64,000 nucleotides of DNA from Ensifer sp. IC4062 (GTDB lineage: Bacteria; Pseudomonadota; Alphaproteobacteria; Rhizobiales; Rhizobiaceae), in contig NZ_JADYVD010000013.1 in the NCBI RefSeq assembly GCF_020193575.1, forward strand, positions 1 through 64,000, in the 5' to 3' direction. Made by a program: the position numbers and the translations under genes. Under the pieces are notes generated by a model that was given only the letters and a program-made list of their open reading frames with translations, did no database searches and was not told the DNA's origin. Every line of letters begins with the position of its first letter. The stretch's first letter is position 1. This document shows positions 46,061-56,518 of the stretch, piece after piece.

Positions 46061-48043
46061 TCATTCTCCTGGATCCGCCTTGTTCGTTGCACTGCGCGCC
46101 GGCTGGATCACGCGGGCTTCAGACATCTTTCCAATCGTGTGAAACCTGTTCGTTCCGACGCAGGCCTTCATGTCTTCACGCCGGAACCAGATCGCGCGGC
46201 CGCATCGGAGCGGCGCATTCCCGGCCGTAAACACGATCTGCTCATCGGCACGCATCCGCAGCACTTCATGGGGCTGGATCAGCGGTCTGGCTGCGAGCTG
46301 CTTCGACCGCGTTCGCGACGATCCCCTGGATTGGGAACTGCGGCTGACCTGGTCGATCTCGACGGTGGTCATGCCGCAGCGCTTCGAGATGTAGTCGGCG
46401 GTGTCGGGATCGTTGATCGCAGCGAACGAAATCCAGCTTGCGCTCTCGAACCATTTGCTCGCTGCGTCGCGACCGCCATAGGTCTCGCGCATCTGGCCGA
46501 TCGACTGGTAGATCATCGTGAGCGTGATCCCGTACTTGCGGCCGGCGTCGCGCGCGGTTTCGAGGATGCGCATGTAACCGAGCCGCGCGACCTCATCGAG
46601 AAGGAAGAGCGCCCTGCCCTTTACCTCGCCATCGCGATTGTAGATCGCGTTGAGGAACGAGCCGATGATGACACGCGCAAGACCGGCATGGGTCTCCAAT
46701 GTCTTTAGGTCGATGTTGATGAACACATCGGTTTCGCCGGCCGCAAGCGCGTCGGTCGAGAATGTGGAACCGGATACGAGTGCGGCGTAGTTCGGATAGG
46801 ACAGCCAGTGCGTTTCCTTGACCGCATTGGCGTAGACGCCGGAGAAGGTTTCCGGTGTCATGTTGACGAAGGCGGCGACGTTTTCCTTCACGAAATCCGA
46901 ATTCGAATTGTCGTAAATCGACTGCAGCCGCTCGCGCAGTTTCGGTTCGGGCTCGGCCAAATTGGAACGCACCTGGCGCAAGGTCTGGTGTTCCTGGTCG
47001 GTATGACCGGATAGGCAGACGTCCGCAATCAGCGCGGTCAACAACTGCAGCGCCGATGCCCGGAAGAAATCGTCGCGGACACCACGCGCGCCGCCGCTGT
47101 CGCTCATGATCCACGATGCGACCGACGCGATATCCTCCTCCTTCGTCCCGCCGAAGCGACCGATCCAGTCAAGCGCGTTGAACCCGGTTTCCGGTTCTTT
47201 CGGATCGAGAATGCGGATGAAGCGTGCCGCCCCTTTGCGATGCTCATGGATCATCGGCGCGACTTCGTTCGAAGGGTCCAGCACGACAAGGCCGCCGCCC
47301 CATTTGAGGGCGGTCGGGATTGTCACCGACGTCGTCTTGAAGCCGCCCGATCCGGCGAACACGATCCCGTGCGAGGATCCAAACGAACCGTCGAAGCACA
47401 GCAGCGGCGACTTGCCGCCGGCGCCCCAGGTCTCCGGGTCATCGGCCCGGAACGCGCGCGCCGCCGTGCTGTCCTTGTCGACCCGGTAGCGCTCGCCGAT
47501 GACGATGCCGCCGGTGTCGGCAAAGAGTTTTTCCGCTTCCTGCATCTTCATCCAGTCGGCTTCACCGTGGAGCGCCCTTTTTCCCCGGATGCGCTTCGGC
47601 TCGGCGCGTGCGAAGGCGGCATTGCCGATCAGTGCGACCCGTAGCGCAAAACATCCCGCCATCAACGCCGCCGCCGCACCGACCATCGTTGCATAATCAA
47701 GGTACGAGGTAATGGACTTGCCGTCCGGCACTTGCCCGGCGAATGCGGCGAGACGAGCAGCCTCGCGCGCCGTCGCGACCAACATCGTTGTCGCGCTTCC
47801 CGCCAGAGCGCCCCAGCCGGCCACTTTAACGCTCGTAGAGCCGGCGTTCGCGAACAGGTAGATCACGCCGATCGCCGCGGCGGTGACATAGGGCAAGGCG
47901 ATCCCGACCCGGCCCAGCGTCAACCTTGCAGCATCGGTCTTGCCGAAGGTCGACAGCCATTGCTCGATCCCGGTCATGCCGATAACGACCAAAACCATCA
48001 GCACGAGCGGGGCGACAGCGACTGTGATCCTATTCGCCGTCAT
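46061..48043 (-). CDS. traG: Type IV coupling protein TraG
   Basis: The 660-residue VirD4/TraG-family ATPase has N-terminal membrane segments (residues 8-26, 47-64, about 80 and 120-150) and a cytosolic RecA-like domain. Walker A is [14 protein letters not shown] with the GSSHGIVF lead-in (near 235), and Walker B is [15 protein letters not shown] (near 470). It docks the relaxase-bound DNA onto the mating channel. It overlaps traD by 14 bases and is the last gene of the leftward traCDG operon. Length and motifs are standard for Ti/Sym-type plasmids. Confidence 0.95.
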   Translation of the reverse strand: MTANRITVAVAPLVLMVLVVIGMTGIEQWLSTFGKTDAARLTLGRVGIALPYVTAAAIGVIYLFANAGSTSVKVAGWGALAGSATTMLVATAREAARLAAFAGQVPDGKSITSYLDYATMVGAAAALMAGCFALRVALIGNAAFARAEPKRIRGKRALHGEADWMKMQEAEKLFADTGGIVIGERYRVDKDSTAARAFRADDPETWGAGGKSPLLCFDGSFGSSHGIVFAGSGGFKTTSVTIPTALKWGGGLVVLDPSNEVAPMIHEHRKGAARFIRILDPKEPETGFNALDWIGRFGGTKEEDIASVASWIMSDSGGARGVRDDFFRASALQLLTALIADVCLSGHTDQEHQTLRQVRSNLAEPEPKLRERLQSIYDNSNSDFVKENVAAFVNMTPETFSGVYANAVKETHWLSYPNYAALVSGSTFSTDALAAGETDVFINIDLKTLETHAGLARVIIGSFLNAIYNRDGEVKGRALFLLDEVARLGYMRILETARDAGRKYGITLTMIYQSIGQMRETYGGRDAASKWFESASWISFAAINDPDTADYISKRCGMTTVEIDQVSRSSQSRGSSRTRSKQLAARPLIQPHEVLRMRADEQIVFTAGNAPLRCGRAIWFRREDMKACVGTNRFHTIGKMSEARVIQPARSATNKADPGE

Positions 48044-48245
48044 CGCCGAAGGCCTCCGCCCCGATTGCGATCAACCGCGCCCGCTCACCTTCGTCGGACT
48101 TCAGCCGCTGACTGAGTTCGACCAACGCCCCGAGCAGCAGCGCGCGCTTCTCATACCGCAAGCCTGCCTTCACGATCAGGCCGCCGAGTTCGATCTTCTC
48201 CCGTGTGTCCTTCTTGCGGGCGTCAGATGTCGTCGTCCTCGCCAT
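48030..48245 (-). CDS. traD: Conjugal transfer protein TraD
   Basis: The 71-residue TraD of Ti/Sym-type plasmids starts [20 protein letters not shown] and has [20 protein letters not shown] then LVELSQRL. It is a small helical accessory of the relaxosome, function not well defined. ATG 48245 gives the usual length, and the upstream frame to 48446 is antisense-like. It lies four bases after traC and overlaps traG. Confidence 0.92.
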   Translation of the reverse strand: MARTTTSDARKKDTREKIELGGLIVKAGLRYEKRALLLGALVELSQRLKSDEGERARLIAIGAEAFGDDGE

Positions 48246-48249
48246 TCGC

Positions 48250-48543
48250 TCAAGCCTCGTCACTGCTGCCCTGAGCCGCGCCAGATGGGACCGAGGCCGA
48301 CGTCGATCCGATGGCGTCGCCGGCACCCTTCTTTCCTCCGGTCGTATTCCCCTGATCCCCGCGAAAGCGTTTCGCCAGGCTCTCGAAGGCCGCCTGAAGC
48401 TCGGCTTCCTCGATCTTGATGTCTCCAAGGCCAGCCTTGAGGGCAATCCGGCCGATGCGCTCGGCGTCGCGGGTTTCCGCGGCCTTGAGCTGTTCCTGCA
48501 GCTTGGCGATTTCGTTGCGGATTTTCGAGGTTGGTTTTTTCAT
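48250..48543 (-). CDS. traC: Conjugal transfer protein TraC (relaxosome accessory)
   Basis: The 97-residue TraC begins [20 protein letters not shown], a predicted coiled coil, followed by [20 protein letters not shown] and a low-complexity Gly/Ser tail. In Ti-type plasmids TraC assists TraA at oriT. The start at 48543 gives this standard N-terminus. It is the first gene of the leftward operon and lies about 145 bases from the nic core. Confidence 0.9.
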   Translation of the reverse strand: MKKPTSKIRNEIAKLQEQLKAAETRDAERIGRIALKAGLGDIKIEEAELQAAFESLAKRFRGDQGNTTGGKKGAGDAIGSTSASVPSGAAQGSSDEA

Positions 48544-48685
48544 TCCGTCCGGCTCCTTGGCTGAGAAAGCTTGTCTTTCGAAGCCAGTTTTTCCGAACAG
48601 AGTGCGGCACGCACTACTGTGAGTCCTACAATCGCCAACGGCGATGCTTTGGTGAATGATCCCGGCCGTTCCGAAGGAGCGGCTT

Positions 48686-48710
48686 CCAAGGGCGCAATTA
48701 TACGTCGCTG
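48686..48710 (+). other. oriT nic core of the Ti/RSF1010 type
   Basis: The sequence CCAAGGGCGCAATTATACGT followed by CGCTG is the conserved nick region I know from octopine/nopaline Ti plasmids and related quorum-regulated Sym plasmids. It lies in the 250-base divergent region between traC and traA, exactly where oriT is found in those plasmids. TraA should nick here. Confidence 0.9.
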
Positions 48711-48794
48711 ACGCGACGCTCTGCTTGGGGCCCGGCTGGGCTGCCAATCCCGACGAACCCGTTGAATCTGTTCGCAATCGGAGCTCAGACCGCC

Positions 48795-51700
48795 GTGGCC
48801 GTTCCTCATTTCTCCGTCAGTGTCGTCGCCCGCGGCTCCGGCCGCAGCGCCGTGCTGTCGGCGGCCTATCGCCACTGCGCCAAGATGCAATACGAGCGGG
48901 AAGCGCGGACGATCGACTACACCCGCAAGCAGGGCCTTCTGCATGAGGAGTTCGTCATCCCAGCCGATGCACCTGAATGGTTGCGGTCGATGGTTGCCGA
49001 TCGCTCGGTCTCCAGCGCGTCGGAAGCCTTCTGGAACAAGGTCGAGGATTTTGAGAAGCGCTCCGATGCCCAGCTCGCCAAGGACGTCACCATTGCGTTG
49101 CCGATCGAATTGACGGCCGAGCAGAATATCGCACTCGTCCGGGATTTCGTCGCACGGCACATCACCGCCAAGGGCATGGTGGCCGATTGGGTCTATCACG
49201 ATGCGCCGGGTAATCCGCACGTGCATCTGATGACGACACTGAGGCCGCTCACCGAGGACGGGTTCGGCGCCAAGAAGGTCGCGGTTCTTGGACCGGACGG
49301 CAATCCTATCCGCAACGACGCCGGCAAGATCGTCTACGAGCTTTGGGCGGGAAGCCTCGAGGACTTCAACGCCTTTCGCGACGGCTGGTTTGCCTGCCAG
49401 AACCGGCACCTGGCAATGGCCGGACTCGACATTCGCATCGATGGCCGATCCTTCGAAAAGCAAGGCATCGAAGTGGAGCCGACCATCCATATTGGTGTCG
49501 GTGCAACGGCCATCGACCGCAAGGCGGAGCATGCGGAAAAACAGTCATCGGCAGGGTCACCAAAGCTCGAACGGATCGAGCTGCAGGAGGCACGGCGAAG
49601 CGAGAACGCACGTCGGATTGAGCGCCGTCCGGAGATCGTCCTCGACCTGATCACCCGCGAGAAGAGCGTCTTCGATGAGCGCGATGTGGCAAAGGTCCTG
49701 CATCGCTATATCGATGACGCCGCCCTGTTCCAGAGCCTGATGGTCCGCGTTCTGCAGAGCCCCGAAGCGCTCCGTCTCGAGCGCGAGCGGATCTCGTTTG
49801 CGACCGGCACACGGGTGCCTGCCAAGTACACGACGCGCGAGCTGATCCGGCTGGAAGCCGAGATGGCCAACCGCGCGATCTGGCTTTCGGGGCGATCTTC
49901 GCATGGCGTTCGGGAAGCCGTGCTCGAGGCGACGTTCGCGCGCCACTCGCGCTTGTCGGAGGAGCAGAAGACCGCGATCGAGCACGTTGCTGGACCCGAG
50001 CGGATCGCAGCCGTCATCGGCCGCGCCGGCGCTGGCAAGACGACGATGATGAAAGCCGCGCGCGAGGCGTGGGAAGCGGCCGGCTATCGCGTTGTCGGTG
50101 GTGCTCTGGCCGGCAAGGCCGCAGAAGGTCTGGAGAAGGAAGCAGGGATCGCCTCGCGCACGCTTTCGTCATGGGAACTTCGGTGGCACGAAGGCCGAAA
50201 CCAGCTCGACGCAAAGACGGTCTTCGTTCTCGACGAGGCCGGCATGGTGTCGTCACGGCAGATGGCGCTCCTGGTTGAGACGGTGACCAAGGCCGGCGCC
50301 AAGCTCGTCCTGGTTGGCGATCCGGAACAGCTCCAGCCGATCGAAGCCGGCGCAGCGTTCCGCGCGATTGTCGATCGCATCGGCTATGCCGAGCTCGAAA
50401 CCATCTATCGCCAGCGCGAGCAATGGATGCGCGGTGCTTCGCTCGATCTCGCTCGCGGCAACGTCGGCAAGGCGGTCGATGCCTATACCGCTCAGGGTCG
50501 AATGATCGGTTTGCGTCTGAAGGACGAGGCTGTCGATACCCTCATCGCCGATTGGAGCCGTGATTACGATCCGACCAAGACGACATTGATCCTCGCCCAT
50601 CTCCGGCGCGACGTGCGAATGCTCAACGACATGGCACGCGCCGAGCTGGTCGAGCGTGGCATCCTTGGCGAAGGTTTTGCTTTCCGGACAGAAGACGGAC
50701 ATCGCACTTTTGCGCCCGGCGATCAGATCGTTTTCCTGAAGAACGAAGGCTCGCTTGGTGTGAAGAACGGCATGCTCGGCAAGGTCGTCGAAGCCGCGCA
50801 AAACCGCATCGTTGCGGAGATCGGCGAAGGCGCGCACCGCCGGCAGGTCGCCGTCGAGCAACGGTTCTACAACAACGTTGACCATGGCTATGCCACCACG
50901 ATCCATAAGAGCCAGGGCGCCACCGTCGACAGGGTGAAGGTGCTCGCGTCCCTCTCCCTCGATCGACATCTGACTTATGTGGCGATGACCCGTCATCGCG
51001 AGGATCTCCGCGTCCATTACGGCACCCGATCCTTCGCTTTCGCTGGCGGCCTGATCAAGATCCTGTCGCGAACGAACGCCAAGGAAACCACGCTCGATTA
51101 CGAGAAGGCGACCTTCTATCGCCAAGCGTTGCGCTTCGCGGAAGCCCGCGGCGTGCATATCGTCAACGTCGCCCGAACAGTTGCCCGCGACCGGCTCGAA
51201 TGGACGATCCGCCAGAAACAGAAATTGGCCGATCTTGCCCACCGGCTCCTCGCTATTGGCGCCAAGCTCGGCCTCAGTGCCGGCACCAAACCGACCCATT
51301 CCCAAAGCAGCAAGGAGGCCAGCCCGATGGTTGCCGGCATCGCGACATTCCCGAGAACTGTCGAGCAAGCAGTTGCCGATAAGATCGAAGCGGACCCCGG
51401 TTTGAAGAAGCAATGGGAGGACGTGTCGTCCCGCTTCCATCTCGTCTACGCGCACCCGGAAGCGGCATTCAAGACGGTCAATGTCGACGCAATGCTGAAG
51501 GATGAGACGGTCGCCAAATCGACGCTTGCGAAGCTCACCAGCCAGCCGGAAAGTTTTGGTCAGCTCAAGGGGAAATCCGGCGGCTTCGCAAGTCGCGCCG
51601 ACAAGCGGGATCGCGAGCGGGCGGAACGCAACGTTCCCGCTCTTGCTCAAAGTCTCGGCGACTACATGCGCCAGCGCAGCCAGGCCGAACAGCGCTATCA

Positions 51701-52118
51701 GGCGGAGGAAGTGGCGGTCCGCCGCAAGATGTCGATCGACATTCCGGCTCTGTCTCCGAATGCGCGCCAGACGCTCGAGCGCGTGCGCGACGCCATCGAC
51801 CGCAATGACCTTCCCTCAGCACTCGAATTCGCGCTTGCCGACAAAATGGTGAAGGCGGAACTGGAGGGCTTTGCCAAAGCTGTCGCCGAGCGTTTCGGCG
51901 AACGGACCTTCCTGCCCTTGGCCGCCAGGGACACGAACGGAGAGACCTTCAAGACGATCACCGCCGGCATGAGCCCAGGTCAGAAAGCGGAGGTGCAGTC
52001 AGCCTGGAGCCTGATGCGCGCAGTGCAGAATCTGGGTGCCCATGAGCGAACGACCGAGGCCCTGAAACAAGCCGAGACGCTGCGGCAGACGAAGAGCCAG
52101 GGCCTGTCGCTGAAATGA
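48795..52118 (+). CDS. traA: Conjugative relaxase-helicase TraA
   Basis: The 1,107-residue protein has an N-terminal MobA/MobL relaxase domain (AVLSAAYRHCAKMQYEREAR, with the HxHxxxT-like metal triad in GNPHVHLMTTLRPL near residue 141) and a TraI-type helicase domain. Walker A is VIGRAGAGKTTMMKAA (near 405), Walker B FVLDEAGMVSSRQ, motif VLVGDPEQLQPIEAG, and VAMTRHREDL near the end. It ends with a long charged C-terminal domain. It nicks oriT and unwinds the transferred strand. I chose GTG 48795 (start VAVPHFSVSVVARG) because family members begin there; the TTG at 48762 is less likely. traF overlaps by ATGA. Confidence 0.95.
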   Translation: MAVPHFSVSVVARGSGRSAVLSAAYRHCAKMQYEREARTIDYTRKQGLLHEEFVIPADAPEWLRSMVADRSVSSASEAFWNKVEDFEKRSDAQLAKDVTIALPIELTAEQNIALVRDFVARHITAKGMVADWVYHDAPGNPHVHLMTTLRPLTEDGFGAKKVAVLGPDGNPIRNDAGKIVYELWAGSLEDFNAFRDGWFACQNRHLAMAGLDIRIDGRSFEKQGIEVEPTIHIGVGATAIDRKAEHAEKQSSAGSPKLERIELQEARRSENARRIERRPEIVLDLITREKSVFDERDVAKVLHRYIDDAALFQSLMVRVLQSPEALRLERERISFATGTRVPAKYTTRELIRLEAEMANRAIWLSGRSSHGVREAVLEATFARHSRLSEEQKTAIEHVAGPERIAAVIGRAGAGKTTMMKAAREAWEAAGYRVVGGALAGKAAEGLEKEAGIASRTLSSWELRWHEGRNQLDAKTVFVLDEAGMVSSRQMALLVETVTKAGAKLVLVGDPEQLQPIEAGAAFRAIVDRIGYAELETIYRQREQWMRGASLDLARGNVGKAVDAYTAQGRMIGLRLKDEAVDTLIADWSRDYDPTKTTLILAHLRRDVRMLNDMARAELVERGILGEGFAFRTEDGHRTFAPGDQIVFLKNEGSLGVKNGMLGKVVEAAQNRIVAEIGEGAHRRQVAVEQRFYNNVDHGYATTIHKSQGATVDRVKVLASLSLDRHLTYVAMTRHREDLRVHYGTRSFAFAGGLIKILSRTNAKETTLDYEKATFYRQALRFAEARGVHIVNVARTVARDRLEWTIRQKQKLADLAHRLLAIGAKLGLSAGTKPTHSQSSKEASPMVAGIATFPRTVEQAVADKIEADPGLKKQWEDVSSRFHLVYAHPEAAFKTVNVDAMLKDETVAKSTLAKLTSQPESFGQLKGKSGGFASRADKRDRERAERNVPALAQSLGDYMRQRSQAEQRYQAEEVAVRRKMSIDIPALSPNARQTLERVRDAIDRNDLPSALEFALADKMVKAELEGFAKAVAERFGERTFLPLAARDTNGETFKTITAGMSPGQKAEVQSAWSLMRAVQNLGAHERTTEALKQAETLRQTKSQGLSLK

Positions 52119-52681
52119 CTATCCCTCTCATTGAAATGGCGCTGAAGAGGCGACGCAAAAAAGCGCTCCTTCTCGGCTTTGCCCCTATCACAATGGCGTT
52201 GTTGGGAATGATTTCGGTCGCGTGGTTCGGTGGCTATCGGGTCAATCTTACACCGAGCGAACCGCTCGGTCTCTGGCGCGTCGTCAGACTCGATCGCCCA
52301 GCCGCCGTTGGCGATCTCGTCTTCATTTGTCCACCTCAAACCACGGCCATTCGTGAAGCGCGCGCTCGCGGCTACCTCCGCCCGGGCCTGTGCCCGGCCG
52401 GCGTTGCGCCGCTCATCAAGTCGGTCGTGGCCGTTGCAGGGCGGCGCGTCGACGTTGGTACTAGCGTCTCCGTGAACGGCCGTCTGGTTCCCTCCTCCAC
52501 CCTAGCGCAGCGAGACGCGTGGGGTCGGCAAATGACCCCGTTCTCGGGCGGGATCGTGCCGGCCGATTACGTGTTCCTGCACTCGGCTTTCGCCGGCTCC
52601 TACGACTCCCGCTATTTCGGTCCGATTCCGGCTGCAGGCATTCTCGGCCTGGCGCAAGAGGTGCTGACCTATGCGCCATGA
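52115..52681 (+). CDS. traF: Conjugal transfer signal peptidase TraF
   Basis: The 188-residue S26-family peptidase has one N-terminal membrane segment (ALLLGFAPITMALLGMISVA). The catalytic serine motif is LTPSEPLGLWRVV (near residue 48) and the catalytic lysine motif is LIKSVVAVAGRRV (near 100). It ends with YDSRYFGPIP, the box E-like region. TraF processes pilin, with TrbC being the known substrate type. It overlaps traA by four bases and traB by eleven. Confidence 0.93.
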   Translation: MTIPLIEMALKRRRKKALLLGFAPITMALLGMISVAWFGGYRVNLTPSEPLGLWRVVRLDRPAAVGDLVFICPPQTTAIREARARGYLRPGLCPAGVAPLIKSVVAVAGRRVDVGTSVSVNGRLVPSSTLAQRDAWGRQMTPFSGGIVPADYVFLHSAFAGSYDSRYFGPIPAAGILGLAQEVLTYAP

Positions 52682-53834
52682 TCGCCTCCAGCCGGCAGTG
52701 CTGACCGTCGCGTCTGTTCTTGCCGGAATGATTGGGTGGAGCGGCCATGTCCTGCTCCTTCCGGCGGCGCTGGGTTTCCCCGTCCTATGGGGGCATGCGC
52801 GATCGAGGTACGTGGCGGCGATAGTTTCGGCCGGATATTTCCTGGCGGCATCCCGTTGTCTGCCGCAGGGCGTCGCGTCTTTCTACGCCTCCGATCTTTT
52901 GCCGGGCTTATTGCTATGGCTGTGCGCCTCGGGGAGCTTTGTTGCCGCGCATACCGTGCTCTGGACCAAGCGCCCTGACCGTCGACAGTTTCGCTACCTG
53001 GTGGCGGCCGCGCTCATGGCGGTGCCTCCGTTCGGCTTCACCGGCTGGGCGCATCCCGTAACATCGGCGGGCGTTCTATTTCCTGGATGGGGATGGTGGG
53101 GATTGGCGGCGATGACAGCCGGCCTCATGGGCCTCGTAACCCGCATGTGGCCGGCTGTCGCGATCGCCCTTACAGGCTTCTGGCTTTGGTCCGCCGCAAA
53201 CTGGACCGTTCCGACACTACCGCAGGGCTGGCAGGGCGTCGATCTCGAACTGGGGGCATCGCTCGGCCGCGACACCAGCATTCAGCGTCACCGTGATCTG
53301 ATTGCTACAATAAAGACCCTTGCAACTGGCGGCGTCCGGGATGTGGTTCTGCCCGAGAGCGCCTTAGGCTTCTGGACGCCGACCGTGGAGCGGCTCTGGG
53401 TCAAAGCTCTGCAGGGCACGGACATGGCCATGATCGCCGGAGCGGCGACGATCGATGCGACCGGATACGACAACGTACTCGTGACTGTTTCAGCGAACGG
53501 CGGCGGCATCCTCTATCGCGAGAGAATGCCGGTCCCGGGCTCAATGTGGCAGCCTTGGCGATCCTGGCTCGGCGAGAGCGGCGGAGCGCGTGCGCACTTC
53601 TTCGCAAACCCTATTGTGATCGTAGGCCATAGCCGGGTCCTCCCGCTCATTTGCTACGAGCAACTCGTCGTCTGGCCCGTTCTGCAATCGATGCTCTACG
53701 ATCCGGACCTGATCCTTGCGGTTGGAAACGGATGGTGGACTAAAGGGACATCCATCGTCGCGATCCAGCGAGCCAGCGCGATCGCCTGGGCAAAGCTGTT
53801 CGCGAAACCGCTTGTCCTTTCCTTCAACACCTGA
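52671..53834 (+). CDS. traB: Conjugal transfer protein TraB
   Basis: The 387-residue TraB has about six N-terminal membrane segments (to about residue 175) and a C-terminal nitrilase-like domain resembling the apolipoprotein acyltransferase Lnt: VVLPESALGFW (catalytic-type Glu), a lysine/arginine region YRERMPVPGSMW, and PLICYEQLVVW (Cys nucleophile position). In Ti plasmids it raises transfer efficiency, by an unclear mechanism. It overlaps traF, and traH begins 16 bases after its stop. Confidence 0.92.
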   Translation: MRHDRLQPAVLTVASVLAGMIGWSGHVLLLPAALGFPVLWGHARSRYVAAIVSAGYFLAASRCLPQGVASFYASDLLPGLLLWLCASGSFVAAHTVLWTKRPDRRQFRYLVAAALMAVPPFGFTGWAHPVTSAGVLFPGWGWWGLAAMTAGLMGLVTRMWPAVAIALTGFWLWSAANWTVPTLPQGWQGVDLELGASLGRDTSIQRHRDLIATIKTLATGGVRDVVLPESALGFWTPTVERLWVKALQGTDMAMIAGAATIDATGYDNVLVTVSANGGGILYRERMPVPGSMWQPWRSWLGESGGARAHFFANPIVIVGHSRVLPLICYEQLVVWPVLQSMLYDPDLILAVGNGWWTKGTSIVAIQRASAIAWAKLFAKPLVLSFNT

Positions 53835-53850
53835 AACCCGAGGAGACGTC

Positions 53851-54459
53851 GTGCTGGACGCTGCCCTGATCAAAGAATGCGCCGATCCGTCCTTGAAGCC
53901 CGCGATCGTCGAGCAGTTCGTCGCGGTTGCCGGTTCGACGGACCCGCTCGCCGTGACCGTCAAGTCGGGCGGCCGGTTGGTCCTGGTGCCGAAGGCACGG
54001 TCGGCCGACGAAGCGATGACGATCGTCCGTCAATATGCAGGACAGGCGGTGGTTCGCGTTGGCCTGACGCAGTTTCCGGCTGGCGTCGGCGTGAAGAACG
54101 CCGCGGACCTAAAGCCCCACCTGGTTGATGCCTGCGAAAACCTTCGCAAGGGAACCTCGATGTTTGCCAAAATTCTGAGGATCGTCGCCAAGTGGTATGG
54201 CAATCCCCAGAGCGAAGACGTCTTTCCGCAGATATTCGATGATGCGGTCCATGCTTGGAAGACCGGAGAATTCGAAGGCGTGAGCGTGTTTCAGGCTCAG
54301 GATCCAGGAGATCCCATTGAGCTGCCGCAGCCAAACGAGGTGACCTCGACTGATGACGAGGAGACAGCTGTGACAACGCCTGAGAAACAGCCGGAGGCGA
54401 ATGAGGATGTAGATCGGGCGGGAATTCGGATCGATCTCTCCCGCATCGGCGGGAATTGA
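53851..54459 (+). CDS. traH: Conjugal transfer protein TraH
   Basis: The 202-residue protein (GTG start 53851, preceded by GAGGAGACGTC) begins VLDAALIKECADPSLKPAIV and has EQFVAVAGSTDPLAVTVKSG, VRVGLTQFPAGVGV, and FAKILRIVAKWYGNP. The C-terminus is acidic (residues 150-190). It is a cytosolic accessory gene of the traAFBH operon in Ti/Sym plasmids with no established biochemical role. The 53716 start inside traB was rejected because it lacks family similarity. Confidence 0.9.
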   Translation: MLDAALIKECADPSLKPAIVEQFVAVAGSTDPLAVTVKSGGRLVLVPKARSADEAMTIVRQYAGQAVVRVGLTQFPAGVGVKNAADLKPHLVDACENLRKGTSMFAKILRIVAKWYGNPQSEDVFPQIFDDAVHAWKTGEFEGVSVFQAQDPGDPIELPQPNEVTSTDDEETAVTTPEKQPEANEDVDRAGIRIDLSRIGGN

Positions 54460-54465
54460 CCGTCA

Positions 54466-54798
54466 TTCCGGAAGCGCATAGCGCGTCAAGACGGCCTCGC
54501 CGCCGCATCGACCAGTTCCTGCAACACGGCCGAGAACAACTCCCGCTGCAGTGCCGGCAGGACCTGCGGAACGATGATGACCAGGCCGGCGTGCAGCTCC
54601 TCTTTTGCGTAGAGTTTTCTGAAGTCGCGCGCGTTGTTCGTTACGAAGGTGAAGTCGTCCGCGACGATGCGCGGCATCAGATCCCAGTCGGTCTCACCGC
54701 TCAGGCCAAGCCAATTGACATGAAAACAGTCGCGGCTATGGTCTTGAGCACACGCCCACGAGCGAGGTGTGCAGGCATTCATCGACGAGGAACTTCAC
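54466..54798 (-). pseudogene. Frameshifted DUF5615-type PIN-like toxin
   Basis: A GTG at 54798 overlaps the antitoxin stop (GTGA) and starts VKFLVDECLHTSLVGV. The rest, CAQDHSRDCFHVNWLGLSGE then TDWDLMPRIVADDFTFVTNN and ARDFRKLY, is in another frame, so a small indel lies near 54750. A second change near 54490 cuts the usual end. DUF5615 proteins are PIN-fold RNases whose acidic residues are seen here as FLVDE, DWD and TNNARDF. The toxin is therefore broken while the antitoxin gene is intact. Confidence 0.65.
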
Positions 54799-55424
54799 GA
54801 AGCCGTGCCTGAGGCCTTTCGGGAACCAGCCTTGGAGAGAGGCAGGCGCTTCACCGACTTCACCTTCAGTCCCTGTTCCGAAAGTTTTTTCGGCCGTCCG
54901 CGGGCTGGGTGAGCTGCCGTCCAGATTTCGGCGAGTTCCACCATGCGCGCCGTTACAGACGGATAGCCGTCAACGATTTCCGCGCTGCTGGCGCCTTGCT
55001 GTTTCATCGCGGCGATCATTCGCACTGGAACCCGGGTCCCCTTGAAAACCGGTTCGCCGCCTACAACGCCCTTCACAGCCTCAATCTTTTGCTCGGCTTC
55101 TCGAAGCGCCTCGGCGCGCTCGGCGAGTTGCTCCCTCGCCCGCGCCACGTCGACGATCAGATAGTCGTCTGCTCTCACCGTATCCGCGTCGGGATTCTGG
55201 TCGATTGTATCGAACAAGCGCTTGCGACGTTCGGCGGAGAGGATCGAGCCCACGCCATACCAGAGCTTCAGGCGCAGCAGGTCCTCGTCTGTAAGTTCTC
55301 GGCCCTCACGCCCGAAATGGGCCTCTATGATCCGCTTATCGATTGCATTGTGCACCGACTTTACAGCAATCTCGCTTAGAGCTGCGGCTTCGGCAGGCGT
55401 GTAGGCGCGGGAAGCAGTGGTCAT
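54795..55424 (-). CDS. DUF433-type antitoxin with N-terminal HTH
   Basis: The 209-residue protein starts MTTASRAYTPAEAAALSEIA, a MerR-like helix-turn-helix (residues 8-45). It is followed by a charged linker and coiled coil (AREQLAERAEALREAEQKIE) and a C-terminal DUF433 domain: GEPVFKGTRVPVRMIAAM then GASSAEIVDGYPSVTARMVE. DUF433 proteins pair with DUF5615 PIN-like toxins and are believed to be antitoxins that also autorepress. ATG 55424 follows GGAGAATGATT and is preferred over 55457. Its toxin partner is frameshifted. Confidence 0.82.
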   Translation of the reverse strand: MTTASRAYTPAEAAALSEIAVKSVHNAIDKRIIEAHFGREGRELTDEDLLRLKLWYGVGSILSAERRKRLFDTIDQNPDADTVRADDYLIVDVARAREQLAERAEALREAEQKIEAVKGVVGGEPVFKGTRVPVRMIAAMKQQGASSAEIVDGYPSVTARMVELAEIWTAAHPARGRPKKLSEQGLKVKSVKRLPLSKAGSRKASGTAS

Positions 55425-55523
55425 AATCATTCTCCGTGTGGAGAATATATAAGGCATGCCGCTTCAAACGTAAAGGCTGATTGGCGATTTCAACCCGTCT
55501 ATCGTCAGCCCAGCCTTGCAGCT

Positions 55524-55742
55524 TCACTTCTTCTCCGGCCGCCGTTTCAGCAAATCAGCTTCGATTTCGAAAACAGTCGCCAAGTGATCCACCACGTCGA
55601 TACTCGCATTGTAAACGCTGCGCTCCAGAGAACTGATGTAGGTACGGTCGATACCTGCTCGGTGTGCAAGTTCTTCCTGCGACAGGCCTTTGGCCCGACC
55701 CGCGGCTTTCAGGTTTCGTGCAAACACCTCTCGAATCTCCAT
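55524..55742 (-). CDS. Small XRE-family transcriptional regulator
   Basis: The 72-residue protein is a single Cro/CI helix-turn-helix: VFARNLKAAGRAKGLSQEEL, AHRAGIDRTYISSLERSVYN then ASIDVVDHLATVFEIE. The SQEELAHRAGIDRTYISSLE core is intact. It probably works as a dimer on a nearby promoter. The upstream region contains a near-repeat GAGTATTC / GAATACTC-like arrangement (55768-55800), a possible self-operator. It reads leftward toward the DUF433 gene, 99 bases away. Confidence 0.82.
   Translation of the reverse strand: MEIREVFARNLKAAGRAKGLSQEELAHRAGIDRTYISSLERSVYNASIDVVDHLATVFEIEADLLKRRPEKK

Positions 55743-56518
<776 letters not shown>

Noticed and set aside
50253-51650. A 465-codon frame antisense to traA (and another of 330 codons at 48540-49532)
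   Set aside because: Both lie opposite the conserved relaxase-helicase gene or oriT. Long antisense frames are expected in GC-rich coding DNA, and no domain is seen.
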